Positions 1 through 7,300 of a stretch of DNA of 64,000 nt are shown one piece after another; the stretch's first letter is position 1; each line of letters opens with the position of its first letter. Source of the DNA: Tenacibaculum dicentrarchi (GTDB lineage Bacteria > Bacteroidota > Bacteroidia > Flavobacteriales > Flavobacteriaceae); the NCBI RefSeq assembly GCF_900239345.1, contig NZ_OESZ01000023.1:1-64000 (forward strand), written 5' to 3'. A model generated the notes under the pieces. The model worked only from the letters and a program-made list of their open reading frames with translations, did no database searches and was not told the origin of the DNA. The position numbers were made by a program, and so were the translations under genes.

Positions 1-92
1 GATGAGGCTTTTAAATGAACTCTCGGAAGTAGATATTTATGTAATATATAAAAACCTAAAATACTTGTAATATATTTTAAACATAATTGTAA

Positions 93-1382
93 CTATTTAG
101 CCAATCTTAGCGGGGCTTTTGTTGGGTTTTCTTTTTCTTGCTGATTGTATAATTTCTGTAAATTATCAGCGTGTTTTGTTGGTGTAACTTTTATATATTT
201 TAAAAACTCTTTTTCTGTTTTATGCCCTGTTATGCCCATTATTGTATTATTGTCAATTTTACTGTATAAGTTAGTAGCAAATGAACGTCTGCAAGTATGC
301 GAGGTTATTAATTCACACTTTGGAAAATTACCAAATTCTTTACGCTTTGTTTTTGGGTTTTGTTTCCCACCCTCTACAATTTGAGTAATACCAACCTTTA
401 AACATATTTCTTTGATGTAATCGTTAAAACGTTGGTCGGATATTGCTTTCGGAAAATTGCCGTTATTTTGAGCTAAAATATATTTAACTTGCTGATGTAA
501 CGGAACTACAACTGTCGCCCCTGTTTTTTGGGTTTTAATGGTGACCATATCGTTAGCAATATCTTTTTTATTTAATCGCATAATATCAGAAACACGCAAA
601 CCCGTACGAGTACCAATAATTAATAAATTACGAGCGTTTAGCAATCTTAAATTATCATTAAAATTGAACTCAAATATTTTATTAATTTCTGTATTTGTCA
701 AATAAACATCCTTAGTTTCGTTTGTCATTCCTTTAAAATCAGATAAATCAATATTACAAAAGCCCCTTTTATTGGCATCATTCAGCCACATCCTAAGCCC
801 TCTTATTTTCGTGCCTGTTGTATTTTGTGTATAACCTTTTTTATTAATACAGAAACTTACAAAATCTTTATAAAAGCTGTAATTTATTTCTTTTAATTGG
901 ATGCTTCTTTTTAAATGTTTTTCAAAAGAAACCAATGTATTTAAAATACTTTTATTTTTTCGTTTAGTTCCATCGGTAATTGGTTTACCTGTTTTCTTGT
1001 TTAGGGTTTCAGTAGCTATGTAGTAATTAATCCAATCAATTAAGAACTTTTTATATTTGTCGTTATCTTCCACACGATTAAAAAACTTATCTACATTATT
1101 TTTTAACCAACCTTTATAAAAATTATTGTCATTTGCTACTGTATAATTATAAGAATCTGTTAAGTACTCGCTTAGTACCGATAATTTTTTATTTATATCG
1201 GTACGGTTCTTAATGGTACTTTTATTTTTAAGTTTTTGGTACGTATTAGAAAAATCGCCTTTATTTATTTTAAAACCTGTTGAAGTACTTTCATCTAATT
1301 TTTTACTAATCCAAATACGGACGTATATTTTCTGATTTTGGTAATTTTCACGAACAAAAAATTTAACTTTCATAACAAACAT
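93..1382 (-). CDS. Tyrosine recombinase (phage-type integrase) of an integrated element
   Basis: This is a 429-residue tyrosine site-specific recombinase of the Bacteroidota mobile-element type. The N-terminal third is an arm-binding region, followed by a SAM-like core-binding domain (about 110-220). The catalytic domain shows the first Arg in GLRVSD (about 262), the HxxR box in SHTCRRSF (about 365), the second His in TGHKTEKEF (about 387) and the nucleophilic Tyr in LKYIK (about 397). ATG codons at 1382 and 1373 both fit the start; the second (MKVKFF) resembles relatives. It reads toward the window edge, so the rest of its element probably lies to the left. Its sequence resembles the second integrase at 59660-60922, but the two are clearly different proteins. 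Role in integration and excision is known for the family; the element it serves is not visible here. Confidence 0.92.
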   Translation of the reverse strand: MFVMKVKFFVRENYQNQKIYVRIWISKKLDESTSTGFKINKGDFSNTYQKLKNKSTIKNRTDINKKLSVLSEYLTDSYNYTVANDNNFYKGWLKNNVDKFFNRVEDNDKYKKFLIDWINYYIATETLNKKTGKPITDGTKRKNKSILNTLVSFEKHLKRSIQLKEINYSFYKDFVSFCINKKGYTQNTTGTKIRGLRMWLNDANKRGFCNIDLSDFKGMTNETKDVYLTNTEINKIFEFNFNDNLRLLNARNLLIIGTRTGLRVSDIMRLNKKDIANDMVTIKTQKTGATVVVPLHQQVKYILAQNNGNFPKAISDQRFNDYIKEICLKVGITQIVEGGKQNPKTKRKEFGNFPKCELITSHTCRRSFATNLYSKIDNNTIMGITGHKTEKEFLKYIKVTPTKHADNLQKLYNQQEKENPTKAPLRLAK

Positions 1383-1404
1383 TTTTACAGGGGCTAAATT
1401 AGTG

Positions 1405-1426
1405 TTATTCCGAAATAATCCCGAAA
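1405..1426. repeat. Tandem 11-bp repeat upstream of integrase
   Basis: Two adjacent imperfect 11-bp units, TTATTCCGAAA and TAATCCCGAAA, lie 23 bases upstream of the integrase start. The position suits a binding site for the recombinase or a regulator. This is inference; a chance repeat in AT-rich DNA cannot be excluded. Confidence 0.4.
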
Positions 1427-1562
1427 AAAACTTAACTTATTGTAATTTATGTTAATCTAACTTAATGCTTTTTTAATTTAAAATTAACTCTAAGTAGTTA
1501 ATTTTACTACATTTATAAAGGTTTTAGTGATTTTGCTAATTACTGTAAATTAAGTGGGTTTG

Positions 1563-1580
1563 GTTACTGCCATGGTCACA
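1563..1580 (+). other. Possible attachment-site remnant at element boundary
   Basis: The short stretch ending CTGCCATGGTCAC sits directly before a strong hairpin terminator and about 180 bases from the integrase start. That is the mirror image of the clearer tRNA-derived site at 59466-59480. It could be the 3' end of a plus-strand RNA gene duplicated on integration. I cannot identify the tRNA, and no T-loop is present, so this is a geometric argument only. Confidence 0.25.
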
Positions 1581-1614
1581 AAAACGCTAAGATTTTTTCT
1601 TAGTGTTTTTTTTT
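1581..1614. terminator. Intrinsic terminator, bidirectional
   Basis: Arms AAACGCTAAG (1582-1591) and CTTAGTGTTT (1599-1608) form a 10-bp stem with one G-U pair and a 7-base loop. A run of Ts follows on the plus strand, and a shorter T run follows on the minus strand. It can end the lipoprotein gene at 1620-2096. On the plus strand no gene precedes it in the window, apart from the possible RNA-gene remnant. Confidence 0.75.
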
Positions 1615-1619
1615 GCTTA

Positions 1620-2096
1620 TTATTTTCCCACAGACACTGTTTTAATAAATATTTTATAAAACCTAGTGTTTTCGGTTAACTCGTACGCAGCTTGCTTAAT
1701 TTGAATTTCTTTATACTCAGTATATTCACAACAGCCCTTTGTTTTTCTTTGTGAATTTACATAGACCTCGAAAATATTTTTATCAGCTATTTGAATCGTA
1801 TAATTAACAATTGCTGTTTTCCATCCAATAGAAGTCATTTCGATAATATTATAATTATTCTTATCGATAAAACGAAATTCGATAGGTTTTTTAGTAGTAC
1901 TATTTAATATTTTAATATCTTTTGAATTGAATTTTCCTGTGGTAAATAAATTTTCCCCTGTTAACTTATCAACTAATTCAAATTGGAATGGATCTGGCGA
2001 TGTAAAACAATCTATATCTTCACATTCGCTTATAATATTACAAGATTGCATAAAAAGTAAAAAAGTAAACGTTAAAACTAAACCTATCTTTTTCAT
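1620..2096 (-). CDS. Hypothetical lipoprotein
   Basis: A 158-residue protein with a type II signal peptide: Lys-Lys at positions 2-3, a hydrophobic stretch and a lipobox ending MQSC near residue 19, so it is probably anchored to a membrane. The mature part has several Cys residues (CEDIDC near 26-31, a CC pair near 123) and is otherwise rich in beta-forming residues. I do not recognise the family. It stands alone between the integrase-bearing edge and the clpS operon, and shares the 1581-1614 terminator. It could be a core gene or cargo of the neighbouring element; the terminator and possible attachment site on its far side favour core. Confidence 0.75.
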   Translation of the reverse strand: MKKIGLVLTFTFLLFMQSCNIISECEDIDCFTSPDPFQFELVDKLTGENLFTTGKFNSKDIKILNSTTKKPIEFRFIDKNNYNIIEMTSIGWKTAIVNYTIQIADKNIFEVYVNSQRKTKGCCEYTEYKEIQIKQAAYELTENTRFYKIFIKTVSVGK

Positions 2097-2205
2097 CGTA
2101 TTATTTTTAGCTGTTTTTTATAGCAATAAATGTAACCTAATTTAAAAAAAACAATATTTCTATTACTTTATTTTTAAGTTAATAAATCGACACAATAAAA
2201 AATAG

Positions 2206-2237
2206 AAAAGACCCTAAGCTTTCGCTTAAGGCCTTTT
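2206..2237 (-). terminator. Hairpin, probable back-up terminator
   Basis: A 14-bp stem with two mismatches (AAAAGACCCTAAGC against GCTTAAGGCCTTTT) around a TTTC loop is followed on the minus strand by a T-rich stretch. It lies about 180 bases beyond the end of the clpS operon and may act as a second terminator. The rest of the 2097-2416 gap is AT-rich with no gene that I can support. Confidence 0.5.
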
Positions 2238-2382
2238 CATCTAACCAAACTTAGTATAAAAACTAACTACTACTATTTTAATACTCTTAAAAAATATTTA
2301 TTTAAAATTTTTATTTCAATTATTTACAAATAATACACACTACTATGACACGCTTATTTTTTAAACGTCACATTAAACCAAA

Positions 2383-2418
2383 AAAAAACTCAAAATAAGT
2401 TTTTTTTTTGAGTTTTTT
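2383..2418 (-). terminator. Terminator of the clpS operon
   Basis: Arms of 13 bp (AAAAAACTCAAAA and TTTTGAGTTTTTT, 2383-2395 and 2406-2418) are followed by Ts on the minus strand. The hairpin overlaps the stop codon of the last gene of the operon. Confidence 0.75.
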
Positions 2419-2689
2419 AATATAAATACTTCCTTAAAAATACACGGTGAGCAGGTATTGCTTTATCGTAACCTTCAACTAAAATCTCTAGTATTTCAGG
2501 GGGCTTAACCCCTATTTCATTTTTTTTATTATATTTAGAAACATATAAATTATAGATTTCTTTATCCTTTTCAAAAATTAAAAAATGCTGTTCATTTAAT
2601 ATCGCATAACAAATTTCATTTCCTGAAAAAGCAACTGATACATCCTTGATAAAATCAGAAAATTCGTAATACCTAAAAATACTTTCCAT
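2417..2689 (-). CDS. Small protein of unknown function, downstream of clpS
   Basis: A 90-residue protein starting one base after clpS, so it is translated from the same transcript. It has no signal peptide or clear membrane segment. It contains many aromatic residues (MESIFRYYEFSDF at the N-terminus) and a basic C-terminus ending in RKYLY. I do not recognise the family. The tight spacing to clpS suggests co-expression; a role in protein turnover would be guesswork. Confidence 0.7.
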   Translation of the reverse strand: MESIFRYYEFSDFIKDVSVAFSGNEICYAILNEQHFLIFEKDKEIYNLYVSKYNKKNEIGVKPPEILEILVEGYDKAIPAHRVFLRKYLY

Positions 2690-2690
2690 C

Positions 2691-2966
2691 TTAAATTATT
2701 TCTGCTGATAAACCTAATTGTAACAACTTAGCACATCTTGGTTCTAAATCTTTATACTCACCTGTTTTAACGGCGCATTTACCTTTGTAATGAACTAAAA
2801 CAGAACATTGCTCTGCTTGCTCTAATGTATGATCACAAACATCAACTAGACTATCAATTACAAAATCGAATGAATTTACATCGTCATTATGTAAAATAAT
2901 TTCATGCTTTTTTGTTTCTTGCGTTAAAACGTCTAAATCTTCTTGTATTTTTTCTATCGTGCTCAT
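2691..2966 (-). CDS. clpS: ATP-dependent Clp protease adaptor ClpS
   Basis: A 91-residue cytosolic adaptor that delivers N-degron substrates to the Clp AAA+ unfoldase. The family signature is visible: HNDDVNSFDFVIDSL near 26-40, corresponding to the NDDxxxxxFV motif, then the region VCDHTLEQAEQCSVLVHYKGKCAVKTG, whose His and hydrophobic residues form the N-end residue pocket. The length is normal for the family. The start abuts the prmA stop with no gap, so the two are translationally coupled. No clpA or clpC lies in this window. Confidence 0.93.
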   Translation of the reverse strand: MSTIEKIQEDLDVLTQETKKHEIILHNDDVNSFDFVIDSLVDVCDHTLEQAEQCSVLVHYKGKCAVKTGEYKDLEPRCAKLLQLGLSAEII

Positions 2967-3806
2967 TTATGCTGTTTTTTGATACTGCAAAGCTACCCAA
3001 TTATTTCTTTTAATTGTTTTTTGTAATGCTAAACCGTGTTTTGAGACTTCTGTATCTATAACAGGAATATCTTCGCTATAAAAACCACTTAGCAATAAAA
3101 TACCTGATTTATTTAAGCAATTTGTATATATTTCCATGTCACTTAATAAAATATTACGATTGATATTTGCTATAATAACATCATATTTTTTATCAGCTAA
3201 AAGCGATGAATCTCCTTCAAAAACTGAAATATTTTCACATTCATTTCTTTGTACATTTTCTACAGAATTTTCATAACACCAAGCATCAATATCAATGGCA
3301 TCAATAGGATTTGCTCCTTTCATTTCAGCAAAAATTGCTAAAATCCCTGTTCCGCAGCCCATATCTAACACTTTTTTATTGGTTACATCTAAATCAATTA
3401 AATGCTGTACCATCATATGTGTTGTTTCATGATGCCCTGTTCCAAAACTCATTTTTGGCTCAATAACAATGTCGTATTTTAAATGAGGATTTTCATGAAA
3501 CGGCGCTCTGATACTTACCAAATCATCTACTTGAATTTGATTAAAATTCTTTTCCCATTCGGCATTCCAATTGGTTTGCTCAATTTCTTTATGATCAAAA
3601 CGAATAGAAAAATCTTCCGATTTCAAAATAAAAAGATCTTCTAGCATGTTTTCTTTCCAGTCATTTTTCTGGATGTATGCCGTTACACCGTTATCAAGTT
3701 CGACAAAACTCTCAAAACCAACCTCACCTAATTCTGCTATTAAAATTTCAGTTGCCGGGTTTTTAGGGCTTACTTCAAAATTATATTCTATATAAATATT
3801 ATCCAT
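2967..3806 (-). CDS. prmA: Ribosomal protein L11 methyltransferase PrmA
   Basis: A 279-residue class I SAM-dependent methyltransferase that trimethylates ribosomal protein L11. An N-terminal substrate-recognition domain (about 1-100) is followed by the Rossmann domain with motif I VLDMGCGTGILAI (about 146-158) and the conserved segment EPKMSFGTGHHETT just before it, typical of PrmA. ANINRNIL (about 214) corresponds to the catalytic motif IV (N-I-L type). The gene lies 19 bases after tpiA and directly abuts clpS. The prmA-clpS pairing is common in Bacteroidota as far as I recall. Confidence 0.95.
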   Translation of the reverse strand: MDNIYIEYNFEVSPKNPATEILIAELGEVGFESFVELDNGVTAYIQKNDWKENMLEDLFILKSEDFSIRFDHKEIEQTNWNAEWEKNFNQIQVDDLVSIRAPFHENPHLKYDIVIEPKMSFGTGHHETTHMMVQHLIDLDVTNKKVLDMGCGTGILAIFAEMKGANPIDAIDIDAWCYENSVENVQRNECENISVFEGDSSLLADKKYDVIIANINRNILLSDMEIYTNCLNKSGILLLSGFYSEDIPVIDTEVSKHGLALQKTIKRNNWVALQYQKTA

Positions 3807-3825
3807 TACTCTTGTTTATTCTTAA

Positions 3826-4584
3826 TTATATTGCTTTAATAATTGTTACAAAATCAGCTGCTTTTAAAGCCGCTCCTCCAATTAATCCTCCGTCTACATC
3901 TGTTTTTGAAAAAATTTCTGCGGCATTTTCAGGTTTTACACTTCCACCGTATAAAATTGAAATATCGTTTGCAATTGCATCACCATATTGTTTTGCAATA
4001 GTTTCTCTTACAAAAGCGTGCATTTCTTGTGCTTGTTCTGCCGATGCTGTTTCACCAGTTCCTATTGCCCAAACAGGCTCGTAGGCTAAAATAATATTCG
4101 AAAAATCAGCTTTATTTAAATGAAATAAGCTATTTTTCAATTGATTTTCTACTACTTTAAAATGATTTTCAGCTTTTCTATCTTCTAAAACCTCTCCGAA
4201 ACAAAAAATAATTTCTAAATTATTTTCAAGAGCTGCTGATACTTTTTTAGCTAAAATAGCCGCTGTTTCACCAAAATATTCTCTTCGTTCAGAATGTCCT
4301 AAAACAACTAAATTCAATCCTAAAGAAGTTAACATATCGGCAGATATTTCTCCCGTAAAAGCACCGCTTTTAGCAAAATACATATTTTGAGCTGCTACTT
4401 CAATTTTAGTTTTCTTTGCTTTTTTAACTGCCGTGTTTAAATTCACAAAACTAGGCGCTATAATTACTCTAGTATCATCTGATACTCCTTCTTTTGTTCC
4501 CTTATTTATTTGCTTGATTAACTTTTTAGTTTCATCAAGGTTTACATTCATTTTCCAGTTACCTGCAATGATATTTTTTCTCAA
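3826..4584 (-). CDS. tpiA: Triosephosphate isomerase, TTG start
   Basis: A 252-residue TIM-barrel enzyme interconverting dihydroxyacetone phosphate and glyceraldehyde 3-phosphate in glycolysis. Signature pieces: AGNWKMN with catalytic Asn and Lys (7-13), VLGHSERREYF with the catalytic His (about 95-100), YEPVWAIGTG with the catalytic Glu (about 167-176), and YGGSVKPENA (phosphate-binding, about 210). The frame is open to a stop at 4597-4599, and the only start that keeps the catalytic AGNWK motif is TTG at 4582-4584; the first ATG would remove it. Placed 35 bases after the thioredoxin-like gene and 19 bases before prmA. Confidence 0.96.
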   Translation of the reverse strand: MRKNIIAGNWKMNVNLDETKKLIKQINKGTKEGVSDDTRVIIAPSFVNLNTAVKKAKKTKIEVAAQNMYFAKSGAFTGEISADMLTSLGLNLVVLGHSERREYFGETAAILAKKVSAALENNLEIIFCFGEVLEDRKAENHFKVVENQLKNSLFHLNKADFSNIILAYEPVWAIGTGETASAEQAQEMHAFVRETIAKQYGDAIANDISILYGGSVKPENAAEIFSKTDVDGGLIGGAALKAADFVTIIKAI

Positions 4585-4619
4585 AATTACACTCTTTTAT
4601 GTTCTTAATTTCTATTTTA

Positions 4620-5111
4620 CTACTCTTGTAATGCAGTTGCCAACCTTGGGTCAAATGGCTCTGTTACATTTCCTAATGAAATAATACCTCGCTCATTAAC
4701 AACCATATAACTTGGCACATCTTTAATCCCTAACCCTTTTGCATATCCACCTTTAAGTGCCGCAGGTAGAAAATAATGATCTCCTTTAATATTAAAAAAA
4801 CGTGTTATTCCTTTTTTCCACTGTGCTACTGTTTTATCTATTGATAAAAAAACAAAAACAACCTCAGGGTTTTTAGCTTTTAATTCCTTTATTTTTGGTG
4901 TTCCTGACACGCACTCGGCACACCAAGAAGCACATACTTCAAACATTACTTTTTTTCCTTTATATTTTGCCAGAATTTCTTTAAAAGTAATTGCTTTATC
5001 GTTGGTTGTTAAAAATTTTTCTTGTAAAATACCCTCTGAAAAAGCCGCAGGTTTTTCGGTATTACAAGATGCAAATAAAACAATAACAAATAGGTAAATA
5101 AGTTTTTTCAT
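4620..5111 (-). CDS. Thioredoxin-like lipoprotein (TlpA/ResA type), WCAEC
   Basis: A 163-residue thioredoxin-fold protein with a lipobox (LFASC, Cys near 16), so it is probably membrane-anchored outside the cytoplasm. The active site CASWCAEC carries a dithiol CxxC near residues 64-67, and the cis-Pro loop is DVPSYMVV near 137. TlpA/ResA-like proteins reduce or shuffle disulfides of exported proteins. It is the last of three tandem paralogues and precedes tpiA by 35 bases. Its exact substrate cannot be told. Confidence 0.85.
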   Translation of the reverse strand: MKKLIYLFVIVLFASCNTEKPAAFSEGILQEKFLTTNDKAITFKEILAKYKGKKVMFEVCASWCAECVSGTPKIKELKAKNPEVVFVFLSIDKTVAQWKKGITRFFNIKGDHYFLPAALKGGYAKGLGIKDVPSYMVVNERGIISLGNVTEPFDPRLATALQE

Positions 5112-5140
5112 GAGTTTATTTTTTTTGCACTAAAAATACG

Positions 5141-5650
5141 TTATTTTTTAACATTTTTAGCCATTAAAATTGCAGAAACTTTTGTTTGATTAAAAACAAT
5201 AATTTTACCCTGTTCGTCAATTAATAAATAACGAGGAATCCAACTTAACCCTAAAAATTTAGCAAAACTTCCTTCCCATCCTGATTGCATAAAATAATGC
5301 TGTCCTTTTATATTCAAGCGTTCAACACTTGAATGCCAATCTTCTAGTTTTCTATCTAGAGATAAATATAAAAAGACCATTTCAGGGTTTTCTTCTTGTG
5401 CTTTTTTAACCGCAGGTAAATTCTCTAAACAATCTGTACACCAAGAAGCCCAAACATCTATCAATATTTTCTTTCCTTTATTTTTATCTAAAATATCTTT
5501 AAATGGCACTTCTTCTTTAGTGTTTATAGCTACAAAAACATCAGCCAAAGCTTCTTTTGAAAATTCTGTCGGGCTTTGAGTCGAACAACTAAGTAAGGCT
5601 AAACTTACTGCAAAAATAACGCCTATTTTTTTTATCATCTTTTTTATCAT
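5141..5650 (-). CDS. Thioredoxin-like lipoprotein (TlpA/ResA type), WCTDC
   Basis: A 169-residue paralogue of its two neighbours with a lipobox (ALLSC) and the active site VWASWCTDC near residues 67-75, a complete dithiol pair. The cis-Pro loop is SWIPRYLLID near 135-144. Two in-frame ATG codons, at 5650 and 5638, both precede the signal peptide in a repeated MIKK sequence; the shorter form gives a more usual signal. It is probably an extracytoplasmic thiol-disulfide reductase. Spacing to the flanking genes is 14 and 29 bases. Confidence 0.85.
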   Translation of the reverse strand: MIKKMIKKIGVIFAVSLALLSCSTQSPTEFSKEALADVFVAINTKEEVPFKDILDKNKGKKILIDVWASWCTDCLENLPAVKKAQEENPEMVFLYLSLDRKLEDWHSSVERLNIKGQHYFMQSGWEGSFAKFLGLSWIPRYLLIDEQGKIIVFNQTKVSAILMAKNVKK

Positions 5651-5664
5651 CTTTGTTTGTTTTT

Positions 5665-6159
5665 TTAATGTGTTTTATCTTTAACTTTTTTAGAAATACT
5701 CGAAGCTTTAAAAAGTGTAATTTTCCCTTTTTTATCAACAATTAAAAACCTCGGAATTGTTTTTAATTTTAAAAAATTCGCCAATGCTCCTTTCCCTTTT
5801 TTAGGAATATAATAATACGCGCCTTTTAACTTATTCTTTTTTTTAATATTTTCAAGCCCTCTTTTCCAATCAAAATAAGAATGATCTACCGATAAAAAAA
5901 TATAATTTACCAATGGATTTTCGGCTTGAAACGCTATCACATCTTTAAAACTACGCTGACTAAAAGGGCAATAGGTTGCAAAAACTTGTATAAATTGGGC
6001 TTGTCCTCTATTTTTATCAAAAATTTCTTTTAGAGTAATCGAATCTCTGCTTGTAGTTACTAATTTTTCATTTAAAGCTTGCCCTGTAAAAACTTTAGGC
6101 TGAAAAATAGCACAACTTTGCAATACTAAAAATGCTATAAAACATAAAAAATATTTCAT
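5665..6159 (-). CDS. Thioredoxin-like lipoprotein with degenerate active site (YCPFS)
   Basis: A 164-residue protein with a lipobox (VLQSC, Cys near 16) and overall similarity to the two neighbouring thioredoxin-like lipoproteins. The active-site loop reads VFATYCPFSQRS: the first Cys is kept but the second is Ser, so it is monothiol. The cis-Pro loop TIPRFLIVD is retained. A monothiol protein of this fold cannot reduce disulfides by the standard dithiol route; it may act in mixed-disulfide exchange, in binding, or be drifting. It begins one base after the permease stop. Confidence 0.82.
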   Translation of the reverse strand: MKYFLCFIAFLVLQSCAIFQPKVFTGQALNEKLVTTSRDSITLKEIFDKNRGQAQFIQVFATYCPFSQRSFKDVIAFQAENPLVNYIFLSVDHSYFDWKRGLENIKKKNKLKGAYYYIPKKGKGALANFLKLKTIPRFLIVDKKGKITLFKASSISKKVKDKTH

Positions 6160-6160
6160 A

Positions 6161-7237
6161 TTAATTTAATTTAATTCGCGGATCTAACCAACTGTAAATA
6201 ATATCTACCAATATATTAATACCTATAAATAAAGTTGCCACAACCAATACACTTCCCATAATTACAGGTAAATCAAGCGTATTTAAGGAGTTTACAATTT
6301 CTTTTCCTAAGCCATTCCAATTAAAAATATACTCTACAAAAACCGCACCAGCTAACATCGAAGCAAACCATCCTGAAATTGCTGTTACCACCGGATTTAA
6401 CGAATTTTTTAAAGCGTGTTTTTTAAGCATTTGATACTTGGTTAATCCTTTTGCATTTGCCGTTCGTATATAATCTTGATTTAAGGTTTCTAATAATGAG
6501 TTTCGCATTAATTGAATAACTACCGCCAACGGACGAACTCCTAAAACAATGGCTGGCAATAGTAAATTTTTCCATTTTAAACGTATTTCTTCGCCAAAAT
6601 CATCAACTTCATATAAACTTCCTGTCATTTCTAAGCCCGTAAGTTCATGTAATATAAAACCAAAAAACCACGCCACTAAAATTGCCGAAAAGAAAGACGG
6701 AACACTCATTCCTAAAGTACTTAATATAGCAATTATTTTATCAAAAAAAGTATCTTTATATAAAGCTGATAAAATTCCTAAAAATATTCCTAAAAATAAT
6801 GCAATGGTAATGGCAAAAATAGCTAAAATAGCCGTATTTGGTAAGGTTTCAGTAATTACTTCGGATACATTTTTACCATTTTTTTGAAATGATTGCCTTA
6901 AATATGGGTATTTAAGCACCAAATTTACAGAACTTATGCCAATTATTTTTTGAAACGTATATTTTCCTTCGGATAAAAAAGTATAATCTTCCTCTTTATT
7001 ACTGTGTAACGACATCGGCGAAACATCATTTAAATAATATAAATATTGCGTAAAAATAGGCTTATCGAAACCGTATTTTTTTCTGATATTCTCAAGCTGT
7101 TCGGTGTCTTCTCGTTGGTCTAACATCATTCTTGCTGGGTCGCCAGGCAATACGTTAAACAAAAAGAAAATTACCGTAACTACGCCAAAAAGTGTTAAAA
7201 ATCCGTAGAAAAATTTATTGATTACATATTGAAACAT
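6161..7237 (-). CDS. DppB/OppB-family ABC transporter permease
   Basis: An inner-membrane permease of the peptide/nickel ABC importer type, about 358 residues from the ATG at 7235-7237 (MFQYVINKFF); a TTG three codons upstream is less likely. The first membrane segment is followed by FNVLPGDPARMM, typical of the family. The ABC-contact (EAA) loop is visible in YIRTANAKGLTKYQMLKKHA (about 260-280), and the C-terminus ends DPRIKLN. Several hydrophobic segments fill the region between. No second permease, ATPase or binding protein lies beside it, which is unusual; the partners must be elsewhere. It seems to open an eight-gene minus-strand operon. Confidence 0.9.
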   Translation of the reverse strand: MFQYVINKFFYGFLTLFGVVTVIFFLFNVLPGDPARMMLDQREDTEQLENIRKKYGFDKPIFTQYLYYLNDVSPMSLHSNKEEDYTFLSEGKYTFQKIIGISSVNLVLKYPYLRQSFQKNGKNVSEVITETLPNTAILAIFAITIALFLGIFLGILSALYKDTFFDKIIAILSTLGMSVPSFFSAILVAWFFGFILHELTGLEMTGSLYEVDDFGEEIRLKWKNLLLPAIVLGVRPLAVVIQLMRNSLLETLNQDYIRTANAKGLTKYQMLKKHALKNSLNPVVTAISGWFASMLAGAVFVEYIFNWNGLGKEIVNSLNTLDLPVIMGSVLVVATLFIGINILVDIIYSWLDPRIKLN

Positions 7238-7272
7238 ATCTAACAAAGATAATGTAAAGTCTTAAAAAAGTG

Positions 7273-7280
7273 TACTTTTG
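7273..7280 (+). promoter_or_regulatory. Candidate -7 element for pyrF (TACTTTTG)
   Basis: TACTTTTG matches the Bacteroidota TAnnTTTG consensus and lies 20 bases before the pyrF ATG. No clear -33 TTG is seen at the usual distance, so this is a partial match. Confidence 0.45.
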
Positions 7281-7300
7281 CTTAACTTTTACAACAACAC

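Noticed and set aside
1-92. A feature at the left edge of the window
   Set aside because: AT-rich sequence after the integrase stop with no hairpin, frame or repeat that I can support.
145-384. Plus-strand frame inside the integrase gene
   Set aside because: It is the complementary shadow of a well-supported integrase and has no family resemblance.
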